NCBI GenBank assembly: GCA_038233335.1
Contig: JBBSME010000004.1
Coordinates: 1-50,789 of the forward strand
DNA from: Iamia sp038233335
GTDB lineage: Bacteria > Actinomycetota > Acidimicrobiia > Acidimicrobiales > Iamiaceae
Reading direction: 5' to 3'
Length of the DNA: 50,789 nucleotides
The notes beneath the pieces are model-generated. The model ran no database searches. It was not told the origin of the DNA and was given only the letters and a program-made list of their open reading frames with translations. Positions 34,468 to 41,762 of the stretch are shown here, in pieces (within the stretch, counting starts at the first letter, position 1; each line of letters begins with the position of its first letter). A program made the translations under genes and the position numbers.

Positions 34468-35874
34468 GTGACCCCGGACCGCTTCCAGGCGACCCTCGAC
34501 GAGGTGCGCCCCCTGGCCGATGCCTTCGTCGCCGCCGGGCACCGGATCTACCTGGTCGGCGGCATCGTCCGCGACCACTTCGTGGACCGGGAGCTGGGCC
34601 CCGACGGCGACATCGACCTGACCACCGACGCCCGCCCCGATGAGATCCTGGCCGTGGTCCGGCCCCTCGCCGAGGCGGTGTGGGACACCGGTGCCCGCTT
34701 CGGCACCATCGGCTGCATCATCGCGGGCCGCGAGTACGAGATCACGACCCACCGGGCCGAGGGCTACACCGCTGACAGCCGCAAGCCCGAGGTGTCCTTC
34801 GCCGACGCGGTGGAGGCCGACCTGGCCCGCCGCGACTTCACCGTCAACGCCATGGCCCTGGAGCTACCCGAGCCCCGGCTCATCGACCCCCACGGCGGCG
34901 CGGCCGACCTGGCCGCCAAGCGCCTGCGCACCCCGCTGGCCCCGGAGGAGTCGTTCTCCGACGACCCGTTGCGCATGATGCGGGCCGCCCGGTTCATCGC
35001 CGGCTACGGCCTCGTCCCCGACGACGACCTCGTCGCCGCCGTCGCCGCCATGGCCACCCGCCTGGAGATCGTGTCGGCCGAGCGAATCCGTGACGAGCTG
35101 GACAAGCTCATCGTCATCGACGACCCGGCGGAGGGCCTGTGGTTCCTGGTCGACACCGGCCTGGCCGAGCAGTTCCTCCCCGAGCTGCCGTCCATGCGCC
35201 TGGAGATGGATCCGATCCACCAGCACAAGGACGTGCTGGCCCACTCGATCGCGGTGGTGGGCAACGTCCGGGCCCGCACCGGCGACGGCAAGGTCAACCG
35301 GATCACCCGGCTGGCCGCCCTCTTCCACGATGTGGGCAAGCCCAAGACCCGCTCCTTCTCGAAGGACAAGGGCGTCAGCTTCCACCACCACGAGGTGGTC
35401 GGCGCCCGCATGACCCGCGAGCGGATGGGCGCGCTCCGCTACGCCAAGGACGACATCGAGGCGGTGACCTCGCTGGTCAACCTCCACCTCCGGTTCCACA
35501 CCTACCGACTGGGCTGGTCGGACTCCGCGGTCCGCCGCTTCGTGCGCGACGCCGGTCCGCTGCTCGACGAGCTCATCGAGCTCACCCGCTGCGACTGCAC
35601 CACCCGCAACAAGCGCAAGGCCCAGACCCTGTCCCGGCGGATGGACGAGCTGGAGGCCCGCATCGTCGAGCTCGACGCCGAGGCGGAGATGAAGGCCCTT
35701 CGACCGGATCTGGACGGCCAGGCCGTCATGGACCGCCTGGGCGTGGCCCCCGGCCCGGTCGTGGGCCGCGCCCTGTCGTTCCTGCTGGAGCTCCGGATCG
35801 AGGAAGGTCCTCTCGGCGAGGACGAGGCCGGCCGCCGCCTCGACGCCTGGTGGGCCGACCAGCCCGAGTCCTGA
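34468..35874 (+). CDS. cca: CCA-adding tRNA nucleotidyltransferase with HD domain
   Basis: A 468-residue enzyme that builds or repairs the 3' CCA of tRNA. The nucleotidyltransferase head has IYLVGGIVRDHF and the metal-binding DGDIDLTTDA, followed by ARFGTIGCI, RRDFTVNAMAL and DPLRMMRAARF. An HD phosphohydrolase-like domain follows (LFHDVGKPKTRS with FHHHEVVGA). It is the PcnA-type gene found beside this region in mycobacteria. The tRNA-Ile in this window has no encoded CCA, which needs this enzyme. GTG start at 34468. Confidence 0.95.
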   Translation: MTPDRFQATLDEVRPLADAFVAAGHRIYLVGGIVRDHFVDRELGPDGDIDLTTDARPDEILAVVRPLAEAVWDTGARFGTIGCIIAGREYEITTHRAEGYTADSRKPEVSFADAVEADLARRDFTVNAMALELPEPRLIDPHGGAADLAAKRLRTPLAPEESFSDDPLRMMRAARFIAGYGLVPDDDLVAAVAAMATRLEIVSAERIRDELDKLIVIDDPAEGLWFLVDTGLAEQFLPELPSMRLEMDPIHQHKDVLAHSIAVVGNVRARTGDGKVNRITRLAALFHDVGKPKTRSFSKDKGVSFHHHEVVGARMTRERMGALRYAKDDIEAVTSLVNLHLRFHTYRLGWSDSAVRRFVRDAGPLLDELIELTRCDCTTRNKRKAQTLSRRMDELEARIVELDAEAEMKALRPDLDGQAVMDRLGVAPGPVVGRALSFLLELRIEEGPLGEDEAGRRLDAWWADQPES

Positions 35875-35886
35875 CCCACCTCGACC

Positions 35887-35933
35887 AACTTTGGACGGAA
35901 ACAGGCGCATGTGGCCTGGTTCCGTACAGAGTT
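35887..35933. repeat. Hairpin repeat D, copy 1
   Basis: An inverted repeat of about 47 bp just after the CCA enzyme gene. Outer arms ACTTTGGACGGAA and TTCCGTACAGAGT pair at 12 of 13 positions with one G-T wobble; an inner arm CAGGC pairs with GCCTG around gcatgtg. Copy 2 follows 16 bp later. It could serve as a terminator. Confidence 0.8.
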
Positions 35934-35948
35934 CGCTGGCCGGCGGCC

Positions 35949-35995
35949 GACTTTGGACGGAAATGGGCGTATGTGGCCGCGTTCCGTACAAAGTC
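35949..35995. repeat. Hairpin repeat D, copy 2
   Basis: Outer arms ACTTTGGACGGAA and TTCCGTACAAAGT pair at 12 of 13 positions, with the same G-A mismatch as copy 1. The middle ggcgtatgtggcc corresponds to aggcgcatgtggcct of copy 1. Together they form a REP-like tandem pair between two genes. Confidence 0.8.
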
Positions 35996-36082
35996 TCGAG
36001 GGGGTGAGGTCCGGCGGTGGGGGCGCAGGGGGGCGTGCCATGATCGGGCCGCCCGCGCCGCCGACCCCAGGGGATCGCAGCC

Positions 36083-37486
36083 ATGCCCGACACCGCTACC
36101 GCCGCCGGGACCGCCGAGGAGCTCGTCGCCGCCCTCACCAAGGTGGTCGGCGACGGCCGGATCACCACCGGCGACGGCATCGCCGAGGACGACACCCACG
36201 ACGAGGCCCTGACCGTCACCCCGGTCGTCCCCCTCGCCGTGGTCCGCCCGGCGACCACCGCCGAGGTGGCCGAGGTGCTGCGCCTGGCCGACGAGGCCGG
36301 CGTCGCCGTCACCGCCCGGGGATCGGGCACCGGGCTCTCCGGGGCCGCGGTGCCGGTCGAGGGCGGGATCGTGGTGGCCTTCGACCGCATGGCCGAGATC
36401 CTCGAGATCGACACCGAGAACCACATGGCCGTGGTCCAGCCCGGCGTGACCCTGGCCCAGCTCAACGAGGCCCTCGTCCCCCACGGTCTGGTCTACCCCG
36501 TGTTCCCGGGCGAGAGCAGCGGCAGCCTGGGCGGAAACGTGGCCACCAACGCCGGCGGCATGCGGGCCGTGAAGTACGGCGTCACCCGCCGCCACGTCCT
36601 CGGCCTGGAGGTCGTCCTCCCGTCCGGCGAGGTGATGCGCACCGGGGGCAAGGTGGTCAAGGCCACCTCCGGCTACGACCTCACCCAGCTGGTCATCGGG
36701 TCGGAGGGGACCCTGGCCCTGGTCACCGAGGTCATCGTCGCCCTGCGCCCGCTGCTGGGGCACTCGGCCACCGTCCTGGCCCCGTTCGCCACCCTCGACG
36801 AGGTCACCGCGGTCGTGCCCGAGGTGGTGCGCAGCGGGGTCGAGCCGATGATCGTCGAGTACATCGACCTCATCACCATGGGCGCGGCCACCGAGTACGT
36901 GGGCCTCGACCTGGGCATCGCCCAGGAGATCAAGGACACCGCCCTGGCCTACCTGGTGATCGTCCTGGAGGGCCGCAGCGAGGAGCGGGTCGAGGAGGAT
37001 GTTGCCCTGGTGGCCGAGATGATGGGTGAGGCCGGGGCCCTCGACGTGTTCGTGCTGCCCCCCGCCGCCGGAGCCGGCCTCATCGACGCCCGGGAGAAGG
37101 CCTTCTGGGTGGCCAAGGCCAACAACGCGGATGACATCCTCGACGTCTGTGTCCCCCGAGCCTCCATCTCGGCTTACCTGGGCAAGGTGGCCGCGATCGC
37201 CAGCGCCTCCAGCTCGTGGATCGCCGGGTGCGGCCACGCCGGCGACGGCAACGTCCACCTCTCGGTGTTCCAGGCCGATCCCGAGGTCCGGCGCCAGGTG
37301 CTCCGCGACGTGTTCCAGGCCGGGATGGAGCTCGGCGGCGCCATCAGCGGCGAGCACGGCATCGGCACCGAGAAGCAGCACCTCTTCCTCGAGCTCACCG
37401 ACCCGGTCCAGGTCGCGCTCATGCGCCGCATCAAGGCCGCGTTCGATCCCCACGGGATCCTCAACCCCGGCACCCTGCTCGACTGA
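36083..37486 (+). CDS. FAD-linked oxidase, GlcD / D-2-hydroxyacid dehydrogenase type
   Basis: A 467-residue flavoprotein that oxidises a 2-hydroxy acid such as glycolate or D-lactate; the exact substrate is not readable. The FAD-binding domain has ARGSGTGLSGAAVP, GESSGSLGGNVATNAGG and IGSEGTLALVTEVI. The C-terminal cap has GCGHAGDGNVHLS and ISGEHGIGTEKQHLF, typical of GlcD. No GlcE or GlcF partner is nearby. A ThDP enzyme follows after 37 bp, so the two are probably one operon. Confidence 0.9.
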   Translation: MPDTATAAGTAEELVAALTKVVGDGRITTGDGIAEDDTHDEALTVTPVVPLAVVRPATTAEVAEVLRLADEAGVAVTARGSGTGLSGAAVPVEGGIVVAFDRMAEILEIDTENHMAVVQPGVTLAQLNEALVPHGLVYPVFPGESSGSLGGNVATNAGGMRAVKYGVTRRHVLGLEVVLPSGEVMRTGGKVVKATSGYDLTQLVIGSEGTLALVTEVIVALRPLLGHSATVLAPFATLDEVTAVVPEVVRSGVEPMIVEYIDLITMGAATEYVGLDLGIAQEIKDTALAYLVIVLEGRSEERVEEDVALVAEMMGEAGALDVFVLPPAAGAGLIDAREKAFWVAKANNADDILDVCVPRASISAYLGKVAAIASASSSWIAGCGHAGDGNVHLSVFQADPEVRRQVLRDVFQAGMELGGAISGEHGIGTEKQHLFLELTDPVQVALMRRIKAAFDPHGILNPGTLLD

Positions 37487-37523
37487 CCGACAGCCCCTGC
37501 ACCATCTCCTCCGGAGGACCTCC

Positions 37524-39080
37524 ATGAACGGCGCCCACGCGCTCATCCGCACCCTCGTCGCCTGCGACGTCGACGTGTGCTTCACCAACCCGGGCACCTC
37601 GGAGATGCACTTCGTGGCCGCCCTCGACGACGTCCCGGAGATGCGGGGCATCCTCGGCCTGTTCGAGGGCGTGGTCACCGGAGCGGCCGACGGCTACGCC
37701 CGCGTGGCCGGCAAGCCCGCGGCCACGCTGCTGCACCTCGGACCGGGCCTGGGCAACGGCTGGGCCAACCTCCACAACGCCCGCCGGGCCCACACCCCGG
37801 TGTTGAACATCGTGGGCGACCACGCCCTGCCCCACAAGGAGCTCGACGCCCCGCTCGAGAGCGACATCGAGGCCATCGCCGGGGCGGTGTCGGGCTGGAT
37901 GCGGACCTCGGCGTCCAGCGAGGACGTGGCCCAGGACACGGCCGAGGCCGTACGGGCGGCCATGGGCCCGCCGGGGCAGGTCGCCACCCTCATCCTGCCG
38001 GCCGATGTGTCGTGGTCCGAGGCCCGGGGCCCGGCCGAGCCGACCACCGCCCCGACCCCGGTCGAGGTGGACGACGACGTGCTGGCCGGGGCTCGTGACG
38101 CGCTCCAGAGCGACGCGGCCGTGGCCGTGCTGGTCGGGGGTCGGGTGGTGGCCGACGAGCCCGGGCTGGTCGCCGCCGCCCGCGTTGGTGCGGCCACGGG
38201 GGCCACCGTGATGTGCGAGACGTTCCCGGCCCGCCTGGCCCGGGGCGAGGGCCTGCCGCCCATGGACCGCCTCGCCTACCTCTCCGAGTTCGCCCAGATG
38301 CAGCTGGCCGAGGTGGCCCACCTGATCGTGGTCGACGCCAAGGCCCCGGTGTCGTTCTTCGCCTACCCCGACAAGGCCAGCGTCCTCACCCCGGACGGCT
38401 GCCAGATCCATGACCTCGTCGGCGCCGGCGTCGATCCCGTCGCGGCCCTGGAGGCCCTGGCCGATGCCCTCGACGCCCCGGCCGACGTGGCCCGGGCCGA
38501 GGAGGCCCGACCGGCCGCCCCTTCCGGCGAGCTCACCGCCCAGACGATGGCCGAGGCCCTCGGTCACCTCTTGCCCGAGGGCGCCATCGTGGCCGACGAG
38601 GGCAACACCGGCGGCCTGTTCGTGCCCGGTGCCACCGCGGGGTGCCCGCGCCACGACTGGCTCACCCTCACCGGCGGGTCGATCGGCTTCGGGCTCCCGG
38701 TGGCCACCGGGGCCGCGGTCGCGGCGCCGGACCGAAAGGTGGTGTGCCTCGAGTCGGACGGCTCGGCCATGTACACGATCCAGGCGCTGTGGACCCAGGC
38801 CCGCGAGGGCCTCGACGTCACCACCATCATCTTGAACAACCGCTCCTACGCCATCTTGAACATGGAGCTGGAGCGGGTGGGCGCCACCGAGCCCGGGCCC
38901 ACCGCCCTGTCGATGCTCGACCTGCGCCGGCCCGACATGGACTTCTGCGCCCTGGCCCAGGGCATGGGGGTCCCCGCCGAGCGGGCCACCGACGCCGAGG
39001 GCTTCACCGCGGCCCTGGAGCGAGCCCTGGCCCTCCCCGGCCCGGCCCTGGTCGAGGCCATCCTCCCCGCCACCCTCTGA
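37524..39080 (+). CDS. Thiamine diphosphate enzyme, acetolactate synthase-like
   Basis: A 518-residue ThDP enzyme of the acetolactate synthase / benzoylformate decarboxylase superfamily. The N-terminal domain has CFTNPGTSEMHF and the catalytic Glu in LFEGVVTGAADGYAR. The C-terminal cofactor site runs from SDGSAMYTIQALWTQ to TIILNNRSY. It belongs to the stand-alone group often labelled acetolactate synthase large subunit, whose real substrate is mostly unproven. ATG at 37524 has GGAGG 7 nt upstream. Together with the FAD oxidase it suggests a 2-hydroxy or 2-oxo acid route, such as glycolate to glyoxylate to a condensed or decarboxylated product. Confidence 0.88.
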   Translation: MNGAHALIRTLVACDVDVCFTNPGTSEMHFVAALDDVPEMRGILGLFEGVVTGAADGYARVAGKPAATLLHLGPGLGNGWANLHNARRAHTPVLNIVGDHALPHKELDAPLESDIEAIAGAVSGWMRTSASSEDVAQDTAEAVRAAMGPPGQVATLILPADVSWSEARGPAEPTTAPTPVEVDDDVLAGARDALQSDAAVAVLVGGRVVADEPGLVAAARVGAATGATVMCETFPARLARGEGLPPMDRLAYLSEFAQMQLAEVAHLIVVDAKAPVSFFAYPDKASVLTPDGCQIHDLVGAGVDPVAALEALADALDAPADVARAEEARPAAPSGELTAQTMAEALGHLLPEGAIVADEGNTGGLFVPGATAGCPRHDWLTLTGGSIGFGLPVATGAAVAAPDRKVVCLESDGSAMYTIQALWTQAREGLDVTTIILNNRSYAILNMELERVGATEPGPTALSMLDLRRPDMDFCALAQGMGVPAERATDAEGFTAALERALALPGPALVEAILPATL

Positions 39081-39109
39081 CCTCCCGCGGGCAGGACCGA
39101 GCCACCCTC

Positions 39110-39172
39110 TGGCATCGCCCTGACCGCCGCGGGCAGGAACTGAGCGGGCCACTGGTATCACCAGCGATACCA
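39110..39172 (+). promoter_or_regulatory. Putative operator of the RHH/Doc unit
   Basis: An inverted repeat TGGTATC-N6-GATACCA occupies 39153-39172, ending on the first possible ATG of the antitoxin. A related half-site TGGCATC lies at 39110-39116, 43 bp upstream, inside an imperfect direct repeat (39078-39119 and 39121-39162, both starting tgacc and containing gcgggcagga). RHH antitoxins usually repress their own promoter by binding such sites. Confidence 0.6.
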
Positions 39173-39384
39173 TGGGTGCCATGGCCATGACCCTGCGATT
39201 GTCCGACGACGAGGCTGAGGCGCTGCGGAGGCTGGCGGAGCGGGAGGACCGCTCGATGCAAGAGATCGCCCGCGAGGCGATCCGGGAGCACGTCGGCCGG
39301 GCCAGCCGCGGCGAGCTGATCGATGCCGTCCTCGACGACGTGCTGGTCCGCTACGCAGACGCGCTCGATCGACTGGGGCGGTGA
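39172..39384 (+). CDS. Ribbon-helix-helix antitoxin
   Basis: A 70-residue protein with a short N-terminal strand (MTLRL), then two helices (DEAEALRRLAERED and SMQEIAREAIREHV), the ribbon-helix-helix DNA-binding fold of CopG-like antitoxins. The rest (ELIDAVLDDVLVRYADALDRL) would wrap and block the toxin. Possible ATG starts are 39172, 39181 and 39187; because the operator palindrome reaches 39172, one of the later two is more likely. The stop overlaps the toxin start (GTGA). Confidence 0.88.
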   Translation: MGAMAMTLRLSDDEAEALRRLAEREDRSMQEIAREAIREHVGRASRGELIDAVLDDVLVRYADALDRLGR

Positions 39385-39767
39385 TCTTCCTCACCGTCGA
39401 GGAGGTGCTGCACATCGCCACCCGGGTGTTGGGTACGGAGCCAGGCGTCCGTGATATCGGCCTCATCGAGTCTGCTGTTGCCCGCCCCGAGGCGTCGGTG
39501 TTCGGGGAGGACGCCTACCCCACCATCCACGAGAAGGCGGCCGCGCTCCTCCACTCGCTCGTGCAGAACCACGCCCTGGTCGATGGCAACAAGCGGCTCG
39601 GCTTGGCCGGTGTCGTCGCCTTCTACGGCATCAACGGCTGGCGGTTCGAGGCCACCAACGACGAGGCCTACGACCTGGTGATCGCCATCGCCACCGGGGA
39701 GCTCCGTGAGGTGGTCGACATCGCCGATCGACTCCGTCCGATGGTGTCCTCGCCCGATGGGCCCTAG
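39381..39767 (+). CDS. doc: Doc-family toxin (Fic fold)
   Basis: A 128-residue death-on-curing protein. The Fic/Doc motif is HALVDGNKRLGLAG (His64, Lys71), which in Doc of phage P1 phosphorylates EF-Tu. Length and the FLTVEEVLHIA start are typical of chromosomal Doc. GTG start overlaps the antitoxin stop by 4 nt. The partner here is an RHH protein, not Phd, a known combination for Doc. A complete pair in a core-gene setting suggests an acquired or domesticated module. Confidence 0.92.
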   Translation: MIFLTVEEVLHIATRVLGTEPGVRDIGLIESAVARPEASVFGEDAYPTIHEKAAALLHSLVQNHALVDGNKRLGLAGVVAFYGINGWRFEATNDEAYDLVIAIATGELREVVDIADRLRPMVSSPDGP

Positions 39768-39789
39768 CGATCGGGCTTCGGCTCCCGGG

Positions 39790-40314
39790 ATGCAGATCCT
39801 GACGACCGAGTCGGCATCGACCGTCCTGCTCGCGGAGATCCGAGCACTGCTCGACGGCGCGTTCGACGGTGACTTCGCTGAGGCCGACTGGGAACACACC
39901 CTCGGCGGGGTGCACGTGCTGGTGCGCGACGGGGCCGAGGTCGTGGGCCACGCCGCGGCGGTGACACGTGCCTTCGATGTGGGTCCCCGCTCGATCCGGG
40001 TCGGCTACGTCGAGGGCGTGGCCACGTCGGCCCGCCGGCGCCACGAGGGCTTCGGGTCGAGGACCATGTCGGCCGTCGGTGACGTCGTCGCCTCTCGGTA
40101 CGAGTTCGGAGCCCTCTCGACCGGCGCTCACGGCTTCTACGAGCAGCTGGGATGGGAGCGCTGGCGCGGGCCCACCTACGTGCGAGCCAAGGGCCGTCGG
40201 ACCCGGACGCCCGACGAGGACGACGGGATCATGGTCCTGCGCCGCGCAGCGGGATCAGAGGTCGACCTCGCATCGCCGATCACCTGTGAGGAGCGCCCGG
40301 GTGACGACTGGTGA
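39790..40314 (+). CDS. Aminoglycoside 2'-N-acetyltransferase-like GNAT protein
   Basis: A 174-residue GNAT protein resembling AAC(2')-I of mycobacteria. Similar parts are RALLDGAFDGDFAEADWEHT, the strand pair VLVRDGAEVVGHAAAVTR, VGYVEGVATSARRRHEGFG (acetyl-CoA loop), then ALSTGAHGFYEQLGWERWRGP and a DEDDGIMVLR end. Mycobacterial AAC(2') proteins acetylate aminoglycosides and may have cell-wall roles. The start is ATG at 39790, where the homologous part begins; an ATG at 39757 in frame would overlap the toxin gene. The ribosome site is weak. It ends 4 bp before the stop of the converging methyltransferase gene. Confidence 0.8.
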   Translation: MQILTTESASTVLLAEIRALLDGAFDGDFAEADWEHTLGGVHVLVRDGAEVVGHAAAVTRAFDVGPRSIRVGYVEGVATSARRRHEGFGSRTMSAVGDVVASRYEFGALSTGAHGFYEQLGWERWRGPTYVRAKGRRTRTPDEDDGIMVLRRAAGSEVDLASPITCEERPGDDW

Positions 40315-40318
40315 CGCG

Positions 40319-41089
40319 TCAGATGCCCTGCTTGCGGGCCCGCAGCACCAGGGTCGGGGGCACCCAGGCCATGGGCTCCACCCAGTGCTCGTCGGCCACC
40401 TGGTCTCGCTGGGCGGGCGGCTCCAGCAGGTGGTCGACGCGGAAGTTGGCCCGGTTGAGCGAGGCGAACAGCTCGGAAGTGGTGCGCGGGATGTCGGTCA
40501 CCCGGTCGCCGCCCCGGTCGACCACGTAGGTGGTGTCGTCGTGGTAGCGACGGCGCAGCACCGGCGGCGAGTCGGTGGGAGCCACCAGGCCCTTGCGGTC
40601 GGCCACGAACATGGTGAACACCGGGTGGGGCAGGGAGAACACCAGCGGGCACTCCTGCTTCAGCACCCGGTGGACCTGGCGGAAGACCCGGTCCAGGTCG
40701 GCGACCTCGGCCAGGGCGTAGGCCGAGTACACGATGTCGATGCCGTCGGCCCGGACGAAGGCCAGCTCGGCCGGGCCGGCCTGCTGGAGTTCCAGGCGGA
40801 CGTCGGCCTCCTCGGCCGCCTGGCGGGCCAGCTCCAGCTGCTCCGCCGACGGGTCGACCGCGATGACCTTGGCCCCGGCCCGGGCGAAGGCCACCGAGGC
40901 GTTCCCGGCGCCGCACCCGAGGTCGAGGACCCGCTTGCCCTCGAGGTTGCCCAGCAGCCGCAGCTCGTCCTCGTCAGGGATGCCGGGCCCGTAGGTGGCG
41001 ACCTCGGTGGAGCGGCCGCGCCCTTCGGGGGCGGCCGCGGTGTAGCGCGACCAGGCCGTCGGGGGTGGGCCGGAGGGGGCGTCGGACAT
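40319..41089 (-). CDS. SAM-dependent methyltransferase, class I
   Basis: A 256-residue methyltransferase of the UbiE/type 11 group. The SAM site is VLDLGCGAGNASVAFARAG with the acidic VIAVDPS at the next strand. YSAYALAEVADLDRVFRQV is the fourth-strand region. A stretch with WVEPMAWVPPTLVLRA ends the protein, where family members often have a small-molecule pocket. Substrate is unknown. ATG at 41089, divergent from the DUF5318 gene. Confidence 0.88.
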   Translation of the reverse strand: MSDAPSGPPPTAWSRYTAAAPEGRGRSTEVATYGPGIPDEDELRLLGNLEGKRVLDLGCGAGNASVAFARAGAKVIAVDPSAEQLELARQAAEEADVRLELQQAGPAELAFVRADGIDIVYSAYALAEVADLDRVFRQVHRVLKQECPLVFSLPHPVFTMFVADRKGLVAPTDSPPVLRRRYHDDTTYVVDRGGDRVTDIPRTTSELFASLNRANFRVDHLLEPPAQRDQVADEHWVEPMAWVPPTLVLRARKQGI

Positions 41090-41230
41090 GGTCCCGAGTC
41101 TCGCGACGGATCGGGCGACGGGCGCGGATGCCGGACACCCCCGTCCGCTCGGGCGGTGGGTCGGCGCGGGCTCGTGCCCGTCTCGCGGGTGTCGGCGCGC
41201 GCCCCGGGGACCACCGCTAGCCTCGCTTGC

Positions 41231-41644
41231 GTGTCCTTCCGCCCCGACGAGATGCGGGGCGCCCGGTCTGGTGGTCAGATCGACTACCGCCTGGCCCGGC
41301 GCCACCTGATCGCCGAGTTCCGTCGCGGCCGCCTGGCCCGCAACGAGGTGTGCGACGCGCACCCGGAGCTCCTCCGGGCCGCCCGCGAGGTGGGCGACGT
41401 CACCGGGATCGACTGCCCGATCTGCGAGGACCACAAGCTGGTCCTGGTCAGCTATGTGTTCGGCCCCCGGCTCCCGGCCTTCGGGCGCTGCATCACCAAG
41501 CGGTCCGAGATCGAGGCGTTCAACCGCCGGGCCGGCACCTACACCTGCTACGTGGTCGAGGTCTGCCCCGACTGCGGGTGGAACCACCTGGCTCGCACCT
41601 GGCCCCTGGGTCGGGGCGACGCCGCCCGCCGCACCGCCACCTGA
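41231..41644 (+). CDS. DUF5318 zinc-ribbon-like protein
   Basis: A 137-residue protein matching the DUF5318 family, which lies upstream of ponA in mycobacteria (Rv0049). The N-terminal part is helical and basic (IDYRLARRHLIAEFRRGRL, CDAHPELLRAA). Two CxxC pairs, CPIC and CPDC about 55 residues apart, could bind zinc. It ends NHLARTWPLG. GTG start at 41231. Function is not established; its conserved place suggests a link to cell-wall synthesis. Confidence 0.85.
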   Translation: MSFRPDEMRGARSGGQIDYRLARRHLIAEFRRGRLARNEVCDAHPELLRAAREVGDVTGIDCPICEDHKLVLVSYVFGPRLPAFGRCITKRSEIEAFNRRAGTYTCYVVEVCPDCGWNHLARTWPLGRGDAARRTAT

Positions 41645-41762
41645 GCCCCCGCCGCCGCGACAGGGGATCGGACCCGGGCCTCCGGTAGCGTTGGCGACCT
41701 CGCGGCTCTCGACCGTCGTCCCGTCGCGGGCCGACGCCCACCGTCGCCCGACGTCCTCACCC

